Shown here: piece after piece, positions 9,232 to 17,702 of the stretch
How positions within the stretch are numbered: the first letter of the stretch is position 1
Layout: every line of letters starts with the position of its first letter
From: Aldehydirespirator sp965203575
Lineage (GTDB): Bacteria; Actinomycetota; Acidimicrobiia; Acidimicrobiales; Aldehydirespiratoraceae
Assembly: GCA_965203575.1 (NCBI GenBank)
Contig: OZ241894.1
Coordinates: 3,410,001-3,474,000 of the forward strand
Direction of reading: 5' to 3'
Length of the DNA stretch: 64,000 nucleotides
The notes under the pieces: model-generated
Told to the model about the DNA's origin: nothing
The model's database searches: none
The model's input: only the letters and a program-made list of their open reading frames with translations
Made by a program: the position numbers and the translations under genes

Positions 9232-9823
9232 CGGACTTCTCCGTCCTCAGGGCAGCTTCGAGGCACCGCCTCAATGCGGCGATCCCACGATTCAGCATCC
9301 GCCGACACGCCTCGTAACTAGTACCCCGTCGCTGGGCGAACTCCCTTAGCGGCATTGTCCCATCGATGGTGCCCTCTACGGTGGCGCTAATCACTTCCTG
9401 CTGGTCGATCGTGAGACGCTCTTTGCACCGCTGCACGATCGCCATAGTTGCGGCTACGCCATCCGGACCGTGGTCTAACGCCTCTTCCGGCACACTCAAC
9501 AGTTCAACATCCCCGGTCCCCGTGCTGCGCCACTCACGCATCACACGGCGCCCGCGATCGAACCCTCGACGGTACGCAATCTGGTAGGCCATACCCAGTA
9601 GCGACCTCACGCGGGAGCGATCCTGGCGCCCTAGCTCATTGAATGATTGAACCACGACCTCCTCGACATCATGCTCGCTTGGCACCGACTTCAGCACACG
9701 CCGAATCCCCTTCCGCGCGCCAGCCCTCATCGTGTCGCCTACCTCAAGGAAGAGAGCCAAGCGGTCAGCCGCGTCGTCGACTACCAACCACTCGTCAGGC
9801 CGTGGGTTCTCAGTCACCGTCAT
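9221..9823 (-). CDS. sigma-70-like (ECF-type) DNA-binding protein
   Basis: Protein of about 200 residues with the layout of a small sigma factor. A region-2-like helical segment (about 55-100, ending in MAYQIAYRRGFDRGRRV) is followed by a linker and a region-4 helix-turn-helix at about 130-185, with LTIDQQEVISATVEGT then LREFAQRRGTSYEACRRMLNRG. It is the first gene of a three-gene operon with an unknown protein and a Rad50-like ATPase. I use the ATG at 9823; an in-frame TTG at 9847 would add eight residues, and a GTTGT-TCG-ACAAC inverted repeat lies between the two at 9830-9842, possibly an operator. It may activate this operon or act as a DNA-binding part of the system. No anti-sigma gene is adjacent. 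Confidence 0.7.
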   Translation of the reverse strand: MTVTENPRPDEWLVVDDAADRLALFLEVGDTMRAGARKGIRRVLKSVPSEHDVEEVVVQSFNELGRQDRSRVRSLLGMAYQIAYRRGFDRGRRVMREWRSTGTGDVELLSVPEEALDHGPDGVAATMAIVQRCKERLTIDQQEVISATVEGTIDGTMPLREFAQRRGTSYEACRRMLNRGIAALRRCLEAALRTEKSDGG

Positions 9824-9847
9824 CACCAAGTTGTCGAACAACCCCAA

Positions 9848-10606
9848 GAGAATACAACCCCCTCACCGCCAAGAACCTCGCTCCTGGTGGGTATGCATGC
9901 GCCCAGGTCCTTCGCGGGCAAGGCTCAAGCCGACCGACTGTCGTTGCGCGAACTCGGTGAGAGTGTGCGCATTCAGCTGTGTCATTGTCATCAACGTGCT
10001 CAGAATGACAGTCGATCCATTCTGGTCATCCCGCGCTCGACGCGGCGAGCCCAGCTGAGACCCCTCGGCCCGCCCATGCAGTAACAGAAGTGTAACTACA
10101 CATTTGTGAGAATCACCCAGCTCTCTTGCGTGTGAGCGGTTACCTCCCCGGGACACGTCAACTCTCTCGCCGTTAGTCGACGGATGTCACCTTCAAGACG
10201 GCCAGCAGTTGACCCCGACGGTGTAGGTCAGAAACCTTCGACCGCCCAGGTCCGGGAGCGTGCCCAACGGGTCGTCGGGGGGCGGTCACCTCCTCCTCGG
10301 CGGCGTGACCGATCTTGCGCCTGCTCCCGATCGCCAGTGTCTCGGTGTTCGACTGCGGCACTGCCAGGCGCCGCCTCGTCACCGGGATCGGCCAAAAACT
10401 CAGTGTCACCGCCCGCCGACTCGGCGCTGATGCACAGGACCTGCGAATCGTCGAGCCGGCCCCCTGCTAGCAGCTCCCGCCCAGCATCCCGCCGACGGAC
10501 AGTTCGCTAGGGGAGCCGACCTCGCGACATGCGGACTGATCCGCGGTGGAACCCTCGCCCGGAAGTTAGACGCATCAGAGCGATGTGGGGGCACCTTCTG
10601 AATGGC
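9848..10606. other. intergenic region, no confident gene
   Basis: The 759 bp between the 3' end of dndE and the 5' end of the sigma-like gene hold no convincing frame. Minus-strand frames at 9863-10156 and 10173-10409 are short and Arg/Gly/Pro-rich without domains. The stretch 10080-10110 is A/T-rich (around ACAGAAGTGTAACTACACAT) and may contain a promoter for the sigma-like operon, but no well-spaced -35/-10 pair stands out. Confidence 0.4.
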
Positions 10607-10999
10607 TCAGGTCTTGGTTGCGAGAGCAATCATGCCGCTGAGTGTCTTGGTGTCCTCATTGCCCACCAAGTAGGTGATCCCACGGTGTAGGTGGAGCCGG
10701 AATTGCTCCGCGAGGGAATCAGAGGTCAGGGAGATGCCGTCGACTTCGCAGCGGGCCCGAAGGACCGAGGCGTAGATGTCGGCGGCAGGTCCACCGAAGG
10801 TTGACCATGACATTTCTACATTGGAGAGCGCGCCGATTTCTTGGTCCGCAGGGATGGAGGGTTCGGCTAGCGAGACGCACAGGGCCCAGCGGCACAGCAC
10901 GTTCCAGTTCTTGATCCCGGTGCGCCGTTTGAGTGTCATGAGCTGGTTCTTGGCGCGTTCGTCGACCCGGACCACGTCAACGATTGACGACCTACCCAT
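10607..10999 (-). CDS. dndE: DNA phosphorothioation protein DndE
   Basis: Small 130-residue protein matching DndE: an N-terminal VDERAKNQLMTLKRRTGI helix, then the W-N-V-L-C-R-W-A segment and a basic C-terminal half. DndE belongs to the DndCDE modification complex that places a non-bridging sulfur on the DNA backbone; the family binds nicked DNA. The ATG at 10999 lies inside the 3' end of dndD (8-bp overlap), making dndC-dndD-dndE one coupled operon. Family membership rests on sequence pattern and position. Confidence 0.85.
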   Translation of the reverse strand: MGRSSIVDVVRVDERAKNQLMTLKRRTGIKNWNVLCRWALCVSLAEPSIPADQEIGALSNVEMSWSTFGGPAADIYASVLRARCEVDGISLTSDSLAEQFRLHLHRGITYLVGNEDTKTLSGMIALATKT

Positions 11000-12965
11000 C
11001 GAGGTAGCCCTCTCTGATGGCTGTGCACGCCTCGGCTTCGTTGAAGTCCAGCCGGTACTGGATGCCCACACTTGGCAGCAGCCTCTGGAGATGGTCACCG
11101 GCGATCTCTTCGTCTGTGGACAGCAGCACAACCTGTCGCGAGGCGTTAGGGAAATAGCGTTCGATGAGGTTCGTGCGGTGCGTTCGGTCGAGCCTGCCGA
11201 GGGGGGCGTCGATCACGGTTGGCAGCGTCATGCCTGTGCACCTTGCCAGGCCCCAAAGGATGCCGGTGGCCATCATCTGGCGCTCGCCGGCGCTCAACCT
11301 GTGAGCGTCTATTCGCTGGCGGCTTGAGCCGAGCAGCGCGACCGACAGGTTGTCGGGGTCAATGAACACTGCGGAAACGAGCCCTTGTTTGCGTAACAGC
11401 ACGGCGAGAGCGGAGTTGATCTCGGTGGTGATCCTGTTCAGGTGCTTGCAGACCATGTGGTGAGCGAACTGTTCGAGCACCTCGTCGGCTGCGCTGATCT
11501 CACGAGCGGTCCGGGCCGTGTTCTGCTCGGCAGCCTCCACATCAAGTGCCTCATGCGCTAGGGCGTCAACCCGTCGGCGCGCGTCCGAGACGCGCCGGTC
11601 AGCCGCAGCGGCCGCCACTGATGCCCGTTCGACGGACTTGTCGGCAACTTGCAGTTCGGCCTCGGCTGTCGCGACCGATCGCACGACTGCGGCGACGCTG
11701 GCTGCGTCGGGTACCGCTGAGAGCATCGCGTCGAGACGTTCGATGTCGGCGTTGTGTTCGTCGAGTTGACGAGCCAGCCGTTTTGCTGTGGCTTGGAGGT
11801 CACCCAACCGGTGGTGCAGCAGGCTCCGGGCCGCGTCGGTGCATTCGAGCGTAGGCGAGAAGCTGGGCGGGTCCGGTCGTTCTAGCGAGTCGAGGTCGGT
11901 TCTGAGGAGGCCGCGAAGCAAGTCCGCCTGGGTGTTGCGGAGCTCGAGCGCGGCGATGAGGCGCTCGGCGACGCGAGCGTCTCGTGACGACATCGCCGAG
12001 TGCGTCTGGTGCGCTAGACGAGACGCTTCATGCTGTTCACCAGCTGCAACGGTCAACTTGATCAGGTCTGGCACCAGGCCGAGCGGCAGGTCGCTCGCTG
12101 CGACCTGCCGCAGCTCGCGTTCGGTGGCGCCCGCGGCCGCGGCCGCCTCAGCGAGGCAGCGGTGGATGTCGTCGCGTTGGGCGAGGAGTTCTCCACCTGT
12201 TGTTGCGAGCTTGTCGTTGGCTCTGTGAAGCTGGGCTTGAAGGTCTGCTCTGGCGGCTTCTGCGTCGCCGAGAGCCGCTCTTGCCGCGACTGCGTCGCGT
12301 TCTGCTTCGGCAAGTGCCGTTTCGGCTTCGGTGAAGGCCTGGGGGAGGAGATCCGGCTGTCGCGACTTGTGAGCCTTCGCTGTTCGCCGACGGAAGTTCC
12401 GCAGATCGGTCCGTAGCCGGTCGATGAGTCCGAGCCCCAACAATCCATAGATGCTGGTTCTGAGCACCTCCGCGGACGACGCCGGATCTGCGAGAGATTC
12501 GATCTTCTCGCCGTCGAAGATCGTGAGTTCTGCAACTGCTGCAGGCATGATCCCTTCTGCGAACTCGGCCCATCCAGCAGCAAGGTCGGGTCTGGGTTCG
12601 CCGTTGGCTGACACCGCGAGCCGGTCGCTGGGCCTTCTGTGGCGGGTTCGGTGCCAACTACGTTCCACCGTGTAGCGAACCTGTTGCCCAGCCTCGGCAC
12701 GGTCGAACTCCAACGTGATCGAGGCTGTATGTGCCCCGTGGTGGATCAAGCTGTTGAGATGCTCGGAGTATGAGACACCGTTGAGCACCCAGCGGGCGCG
12801 ATTGCCGTAGAGCACCAGCGGGATGGCGTGCAGCAATGACGTCTTGCCAGACCCGTTGCGACCGCCGATGAGTGTGACGGGCTGGTCGCTGTCGGTGGAG
12901 AACCGCACCTGCTGCCGGCCGCGGTACACACCGACGTTGTTGAGGACGAGGGAGCGAAGCAGCAT
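10992..12965 (-). CDS. dndD: DNA phosphorothioation ATPase DndD
   Basis: SMC/Rad50-like ATPase of 657 residues. Walker A is GGRNGSGKTS (Lys41) after an N-terminal strand typical of the ABC-ATPase head. Long Ala/Glu/Arg coiled coils span about 180-520, and the signature LSAGERQMM with a following D-A-P-L-G-R-L-D Walker B/D-loop is near 570-600. DndD is thought to expose or nick DNA for sulfur insertion with DndC and DndE. The ATG overlaps the dndC stop (TGATG). No DndB-like gene is found next to it, which is a departure from the common dndBCDE order. Confidence 0.93.
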   Translation of the reverse strand: MLLRSLVLNNVGVYRGRQQVRFSTDSDQPVTLIGGRNGSGKTSLLHAIPLVLYGNRARWVLNGVSYSEHLNSLIHHGAHTASITLEFDRAEAGQQVRYTVERSWHRTRHRRPSDRLAVSANGEPRPDLAAGWAEFAEGIMPAAVAELTIFDGEKIESLADPASSAEVLRTSIYGLLGLGLIDRLRTDLRNFRRRTAKAHKSRQPDLLPQAFTEAETALAEAERDAVAARAALGDAEAARADLQAQLHRANDKLATTGGELLAQRDDIHRCLAEAAAAAGATERELRQVAASDLPLGLVPDLIKLTVAAGEQHEASRLAHQTHSAMSSRDARVAERLIAALELRNTQADLLRGLLRTDLDSLERPDPPSFSPTLECTDAARSLLHHRLGDLQATAKRLARQLDEHNADIERLDAMLSAVPDAASVAAVVRSVATAEAELQVADKSVERASVAAAAADRRVSDARRRVDALAHEALDVEAAEQNTARTAREISAADEVLEQFAHHMVCKHLNRITTEINSALAVLLRKQGLVSAVFIDPDNLSVALLGSSRQRIDAHRLSAGERQMMATGILWGLARCTGMTLPTVIDAPLGRLDRTHRTNLIERYFPNASRQVVLLSTDEEIAGDHLQRLLPSVGIQYRLDFNEAEACTAIREGYLDG

Positions 12966-14518
12966 CAGGTCGTCTCGTTGCCCTCGACGCCTTGGGCTAC
13001 CTCTACCAACGAGGCGTTGAAGTCGGCTCGATCACCGGCTGCGACGGACTGGCGGCTTCTCACGAGAGCTCGCGCCAAGTTGATGGCTTCCTCGGGCGAT
13101 TCGAACCCGGAGCGGTTGAATGCGGCTTCGATGTCGTCCCAGTGTCGGCTGCGCTGCACCACCATGCGGTGGTTGTGTTCGACCGACACCAGTTCTCGCA
13201 GCAGCTCGTACTGGAGGTCGGATTTGCACATCACGCGCAGCTCTTCGAGATCAGCGATCTGGAACGGGAACTGGTCATCAAAGCGAACCGGCCCCGGAAA
13301 CGGCTCGCCGGTGGCCTTCTCGTAGATGGCTGGTAGCAGATCTTCGTGTTCGTGTTTCTCTGAGACCCAGATTCTGCGGATCTCGTGCAGTTGATCGGCT
13401 GGGATGAGTTCGATGCCGCGGACGTCTTCGGGGCCGTTCTCGCGGACCCAGGTCTGTGCTTCCAGCACGAGGCGCAACCACTCAGCGCGGGCCTCCTGTT
13501 TGTAGGGTCCGGGCACGTAACGGCCGTTGTACAGCGACACCCGACCATGGGACCGGCGGAAGTCCCGCAACTCGCGGCCGGCTTCGAGGTCAGCGATACG
13601 GTCGCGTACATCGAGCAGCGGCTGCATCCACTCCTTCTCAGTGTCGTTTTGGATCATGGCCGCCATCGACTTGTCCTTCTCGACCACTGTGCAGGTCCAG
13701 CAACCGAACCGGGAGTTCCCGCACGACGGGGTGGAGGTATCCATGACCACTGGGCACTCCGCGTCGGGCGAGGCCGTGCGGTACATCGTGAGTAGCTGCT
13801 TGTTGTCGAATCCCCACGGGTTGGAGACCTGCATGAGGTAAAGCCACACGTCGTCGTTTGCCCAGTCGACGATCGGCTTGTACACGAGAGCGGACGGCAG
13901 GTCGTTGTGGGGGTTGAGGTTGTCCCTCACGGACCGGCGGTCGTAGTGGTCGATGCGGGCCGCCCGTGCGGTCGACTCAGCGCGGCGGGCGCCGAGGACG
14001 AGGATCGCCTCGCCGTTCTTCTGGACTACGGAGCGGATGAAGCGGACGGTGGGGTTGATCTTCATTCGCTCGGTGCACCACCGGAACCGGCGGTTCGGCG
14101 CCGGGTAGCCCCGGCCGATGAGGTTCACCCAGAACGTCTCCGACACCTCCGGTGACAGCAGATGCGTAGTGACGGGGAGGCTCTGGTCGGCTGCGGCGCT
14201 GTTGATCGCTGCGTGAGACCGCTGCACCCACGCGGCCACCGCTGGGTTCTCCACGAGAGTGTCGTTGGTGATGACATACACGGGCTTGGTGCGGTGGTGC
14301 TGTGGCAGAGCCCGCAACGCTGACCACACCAGCTGCAGTGTGGCGGTGGAGTCCTTGCCGCCCGAGTAGCCCACGACCCACGGGATGCCGTCGGCGCGGT
14401 ACAGGTCCTGGACCTGGCTGACGAGGGCCTCGACCTCGCGGCGCAGGCCACGCTCTGCGAACGCCGAAGCGTTCGGCTGTGCCCGCCCGATCTTCACCTT
14501 CACAGCCGTGTCCGCCAT
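12965..14518 (-). CDS. dndC: DNA phosphorothioation sulfurtransferase DndC
   Basis: Protein of 517 residues from the PAPS-reductase/ATP-pyrophosphatase family. The PP-loop SGGKDST at about 52-58 binds ATP. A cysteine set around residues 250-280 (ECPVV ... SCGNSRFGCWTC) fits the 4Fe-4S cluster loaded by DndA in this family. It activates the DNA backbone for sulfur insertion. I chose the ATG at 14518 giving MADTAVKV. A -10-like TATCAT on the minus strand at 14546-14551 is well placed. It is transcribed divergently from dndA across an 88-bp gap. Confidence 0.95.
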   Translation of the reverse strand: MADTAVKVKIGRAQPNASAFAERGLRREVEALVSQVQDLYRADGIPWVVGYSGGKDSTATLQLVWSALRALPQHHRTKPVYVITNDTLVENPAVAAWVQRSHAAINSAAADQSLPVTTHLLSPEVSETFWVNLIGRGYPAPNRRFRWCTERMKINPTVRFIRSVVQKNGEAILVLGARRAESTARAARIDHYDRRSVRDNLNPHNDLPSALVYKPIVDWANDDVWLYLMQVSNPWGFDNKQLLTMYRTASPDAECPVVMDTSTPSCGNSRFGCWTCTVVEKDKSMAAMIQNDTEKEWMQPLLDVRDRIADLEAGRELRDFRRSHGRVSLYNGRYVPGPYKQEARAEWLRLVLEAQTWVRENGPEDVRGIELIPADQLHEIRRIWVSEKHEHEDLLPAIYEKATGEPFPGPVRFDDQFPFQIADLEELRVMCKSDLQYELLRELVSVEHNHRMVVQRSRHWDDIEAAFNRSGFESPEEAINLARALVRSRQSVAAGDRADFNASLVEVAQGVEGNETT

Positions 14519-14545
14519 AGAGCCCTTCGCTTGCTCGGTCCCCGC

Positions 14546-14600
14546 ATGATAGGCACACCAGCGCCAACCCACGGGGCGTCCGCTGATGGGATTGTAGGCT
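14546..14600. promoter_or_regulatory. divergent dndC / dndA promoter region
   Basis: The 88-bp gap between dndC and dndA has a -10-like TATCAT on the minus strand (14551-14546), about 30 nt before the dndC start, and a -10-like TAGGCT on the plus strand (14595-14600). The latter lies only 6 nt before the GTG at 14607, so a leaderless dndA message starting at or near that GTG is possible. I see no strong -35 boxes. Confidence 0.45.
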
Positions 14601-14606
14601 CAGGCA

Positions 14607-15773
14607 GTGACACGACGAGGGGACGGAACCTCGATGCCCATGGGTGCCTACCTCGACTTTTGCGCGACAACGCCAGTCGATTCGCGTGTGTCGGCGGTCG
14701 TGCGGCACTACATGGAGACCGACTTCGGCAATGCCGGATCCCGCAGCCACGACTACGGCATCACAGCCGCTCGCGCTGTTGAGGAAGCCAGATCCCATCT
14801 AGCCGCCGTGTGTGAAGCCAAACCCGACGAAGTGGTGTTCACGTCGGGTGCCACAGAAGCCAACAACCTTGCTCTGCTAGGACTCGCAGACCAGGCACAG
14901 GCCACCGGGAGGCTCCACGCTCTCGCGCTGGCGATTGAGCACAAGGCTGTGCTGGAACCGCTCCAATCGCTCGCAGACACCCACAACGTCGAGATGGAAC
15001 TCGTCCCAGTCACGCAGCGGGGCTGGGTCGACCCCGCCGAGATCGCCGACCGGCTGCGCCCCAGCACCTTCGTCGTGTCCACTATGCACGCCAACAACGA
15101 GACCGGCGTCGTGCAACCGCTCACCGAGATCGCCGACACGCTGGGAGACCATCCCGCCTACTGGCATGTCGACGCGGCACAGACCTACGCCAAGACCGGC
15201 GGACTCGCCCACAAGCGCATCGACTTGATCTCGATGTCTGGACACAAGCTGTATGGCCCGATGGGCGTCGGAGCGCTCATCGCCCGCCGCCGCGGATACA
15301 CCCGCTGTCCGCTGCGGCCGCTGATGTTCGGCGGCGGCCAGGAACGGGGCCTGCGTCCCGGCACCGTGCCGGTGCCCCTCGTCGCTGGTCTAGGCGAAGC
15401 ATGCCGCCTAGCTACAGCAGAACAAGACGACCGGTCATCGGCGTGCACCGCGCAACGCCAAAGGGTCATCGCCGCGTTCGAGGCGCTCGACGCCGTCTAC
15501 AACGGCGACCAGCAACGAGTGCTGCCTCATGTGATGAACCTGTCCATCCCAGGACTCGACGCCGAAGCAGCCATGATGATCCTGCGAGACGTAGTCGCGG
15601 TGTCCAACGGCTCCGCATGCACATCCAGTTCCTATGAGCCTTCGCACGTCCTCACAGCGATGGGGTTGGAGCCGCGGCGCGCTGAGGGAGCGTTGCGCGT
15701 CTCATGGTCCCACGCCCCCGTCGACGTGGACTGGGCGGAGGTGACCAGTCGCCTAGCCGCCGCGCTGCGGTGA
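14607..15773 (+). CDS. dndA: cysteine desulfurase DndA (IscS/NifS-like)
   Basis: PLP-dependent cysteine desulfurase of 388 residues that supplies sulfur for DNA phosphorothioation and builds the DndC iron-sulfur cluster. The PLP lysine lies in ISMSGHKLYGP, and the catalytic cysteine in the NGSACTSSSYEPSHVL loop near the C-terminus. The N-terminal TSGATEANNLAL segment binds cofactor. The GTG start may be used leaderless; an ATG at 14634 behind a GAGGGG sequence is an alternative and gives 379 residues. The stop codon overlaps the GTG of the next gene, so the two are coupled. Confidence 0.93.
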   Translation: MTRRGDGTSMPMGAYLDFCATTPVDSRVSAVVRHYMETDFGNAGSRSHDYGITAARAVEEARSHLAAVCEAKPDEVVFTSGATEANNLALLGLADQAQATGRLHALALAIEHKAVLEPLQSLADTHNVEMELVPVTQRGWVDPAEIADRLRPSTFVVSTMHANNETGVVQPLTEIADTLGDHPAYWHVDAAQTYAKTGGLAHKRIDLISMSGHKLYGPMGVGALIARRRGYTRCPLRPLMFGGGQERGLRPGTVPVPLVAGLGEACRLATAEQDDRSSACTAQRQRVIAAFEALDAVYNGDQQRVLPHVMNLSIPGLDAEAAMMILRDVVAVSNGSACTSSSYEPSHVLTAMGLEPRRAEGALRVSWSHAPVDVDWAEVTSRLAAALR

Positions 15774-17233
15774 CCGCACACGCCGATCTGCGGCATCGCA
15801 CCGCGATCATCCGAGGAACCCTGTCGCGTCCTGTGCGGCTAGCTGTCGACCTCGACCTCATTGGTGCTGACAGCACCTTCTTCGACTACGGATGCGGCCG
15901 CGGCGAGGACGTGGCCGGACTCGCCGACGCCGGCATTCACGCGACCGGCTGGGACCCGCACTACAACCCCGACGCCAACAAGACAGCCGCAGAGGTCGTG
16001 AACCTCGGATACGTGATCAACGTCATCGCCGACCCGTCGGAACGCCGCGACACGGTGCTCGACGCGTGGCAACTCACCGAACGGGTCCTCGTCGTGTCTG
16101 CACGACTCGACATCGAACGCCGCAACCTCTCAGCCGGCCGAGCATGCGGTGACGGGTTCCTGACCGGTCACGGCACCTTCCAGAAGTTCTACAAGCAATC
16201 GGAACTGCGGGGCTGGCTCGATGAGGTACTTGAGACGGAAACCGTCGCGATCGCTCCGGGGATTTTTGTTGCGTTCAAAGCCGAACACGACGCCAACGAG
16301 TTCTTGTTGCGTACCCGCCGCCGCCGGCAGGTCGCGGTCGCGGTGTCGCGCAGCGATCGGGTCTATGACGAGCACCGCGCATCCATCGACGCACTCATCG
16401 AGTTCTTCGCTGAACGAGGCAGGCTGCCCGCCAAGACCGAACAACTCGACCTCCAACAGAACCTTGTCGACGCAGTCGGCTCCGTGAAACGTGCCTGGCG
16501 AGTCGCGGCCGCGGTGACGCCCGGCACCGACTGGGACGCGGTCACCGGCGAACGCAGATTTGACCTGCTGGTGGACCTCGCCTTGCTGAAACTCAATCGC
16601 CGGCCGACGTTCACTGGGTTGCCCGAGGCCACGCGTTATGACGTTCGAGGGCTGGTCGGGTCATACAAGCAGGCCACCGCAGAAGCCGACCGTTTGCTGT
16701 TCTCGGCCGGCGACCATCAGGTGATCTCTGACGCCGCGGACAACTCAACCGTCGGCAAGCGACTGCCCGGCGCGCTGTATATCCACAAGTCAGCGCTTCA
16801 GGAGGCTCCGCACATCCTGCGGGTCTATGAGGGGTGTGCCCGATGGCTAGTCGGAGAAGTCCCTGACGCCAACCTGATCAAACTGGCCACCGACAAGGCG
16901 AAGGTCTCCTACCTGGAATACCCCGACTTTGACCGCGACCCTCATCCGGTTCTGCGCCGCACGACCTACGTCCGCATCGGAGCCCTCGACGTCGACGAAC
17001 GCGACTACTCAGGTTCAGACAACCCGCCGATCCTGCACCGTAAAGAGACCTTCGTCACCGGCGACTACCCGCAACACGACAAGTTCGCGCGGCTTACCGC
17101 GCAAGAGGAGCGGTTCGGGCTGCTCAGCGGTGGCACACGCGAAATTGGAAGCCTGCATGGATGGCAAGAACGCCTAGCGGCCTGCGGTGTCACGCTGCGA
17201 GGGCACCGGGTAGTGCGCGTCAGGAACGGCTAA
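15770..17233 (+). CDS. phosphorothioation-associated putative methyltransferase
   Basis: Protein of 487 residues. An N-terminal Rossmann methyltransferase domain has motif I as FFDYGCGRGEDV (about 42-53) and the GWDPHY acidic turn after it. The C-terminal half (about 200-487) is a separate unknown region with many aromatic residues. This layout matches the dnd-linked putative methyltransferase family found next to dnd genes in several bacteria. Target and role are unknown. The GTG at 15770 overlaps the dndA stop. Its 3' end overlaps the convergent phosphorothioation-associated gene by 14 bp. Confidence 0.8.
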   Translation: MTAHADLRHRTAIIRGTLSRPVRLAVDLDLIGADSTFFDYGCGRGEDVAGLADAGIHATGWDPHYNPDANKTAAEVVNLGYVINVIADPSERRDTVLDAWQLTERVLVVSARLDIERRNLSAGRACGDGFLTGHGTFQKFYKQSELRGWLDEVLETETVAIAPGIFVAFKAEHDANEFLLRTRRRRQVAVAVSRSDRVYDEHRASIDALIEFFAERGRLPAKTEQLDLQQNLVDAVGSVKRAWRVAAAVTPGTDWDAVTGERRFDLLVDLALLKLNRRPTFTGLPEATRYDVRGLVGSYKQATAEADRLLFSAGDHQVISDAADNSTVGKRLPGALYIHKSALQEAPHILRVYEGCARWLVGEVPDANLIKLATDKAKVSYLEYPDFDRDPHPVLRRTTYVRIGALDVDERDYSGSDNPPILHRKETFVTGDYPQHDKFARLTAQEERFGLLSGGTREIGSLHGWQERLAACGVTLRGHRVVRVRNG

Positions 17234-17702
17234 AGAAGCCCGAGCCCTCCGGGTCCAGGGTGCGGACAAGGGCGAGTATGGCTTCGATGGGCTTGGCCGG
17301 GTCGAAGCTCTGTTTGCGGATGTAGGACAGCCCCCCGTTGACGTATCCCTCCAAGATCGCGACGGGATCCTCGTGGGCGTCTGATCCCGCTCCGGAGTCG
17401 CCTGGCGAGTCCCGTGGGGCGAGAACACCGATGCTCTGCGCCCGGGCCAGCGCGAACACGGCGACGAGATCCCCACCCAGATCGGTCGCCCGCTCGATCT
17501 GCTCAAAGTGGATTGCCTTCTTCGTTTGGCTGTGGGCAGGCTCGTACTGGTTGAAGTGATAGCCGACCGCGGCTGCGAACACGAGCGCTTTCGCTTGGTA
17601 CTGGAACACCGACGCCGGCCCGGCCGGCTCGCCCAGAGCCTCGATCACCGGCGCATTATCGTTAGAGATGTTCACCCTAGTTTTTGAGCGTTGACTGGTC
17701 AT
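17220..17702 (-). CDS. phosphorothioation-associated protein 4-like
   Basis: Protein of 160 residues resembling the dnd system-associated protein 4 family, small helical proteins found only near dnd clusters. Visible marks are the AKALVFAAAVGYHFNQ helix, an IERATDLGGD stretch, and a C-terminal ILEGYVNGGL segment. It is the last gene of the restriction-like operon and its ATG overlaps the stop of the upstream ATPase (ATGA). Biochemical function is not known to me. Confidence 0.7.
   Translation of the reverse strand: MTSQRSKTRVNISNDNAPVIEALGEPAGPASVFQYQAKALVFAAAVGYHFNQYEPAHSQTKKAIHFEQIERATDLGGDLVAVFALARAQSIGVLAPRDSPGDSGAGSDAHEDPVAILEGYVNGGLSYIRKQSFDPAKPIEAILALVRTLDPEGSGFFSRS

Noticed and set aside
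10173..10594. Possible DndB in the gap next to dndE
   Set aside because: Frames here are short and lack the DGQHR-type motif; DndB is not in the window.
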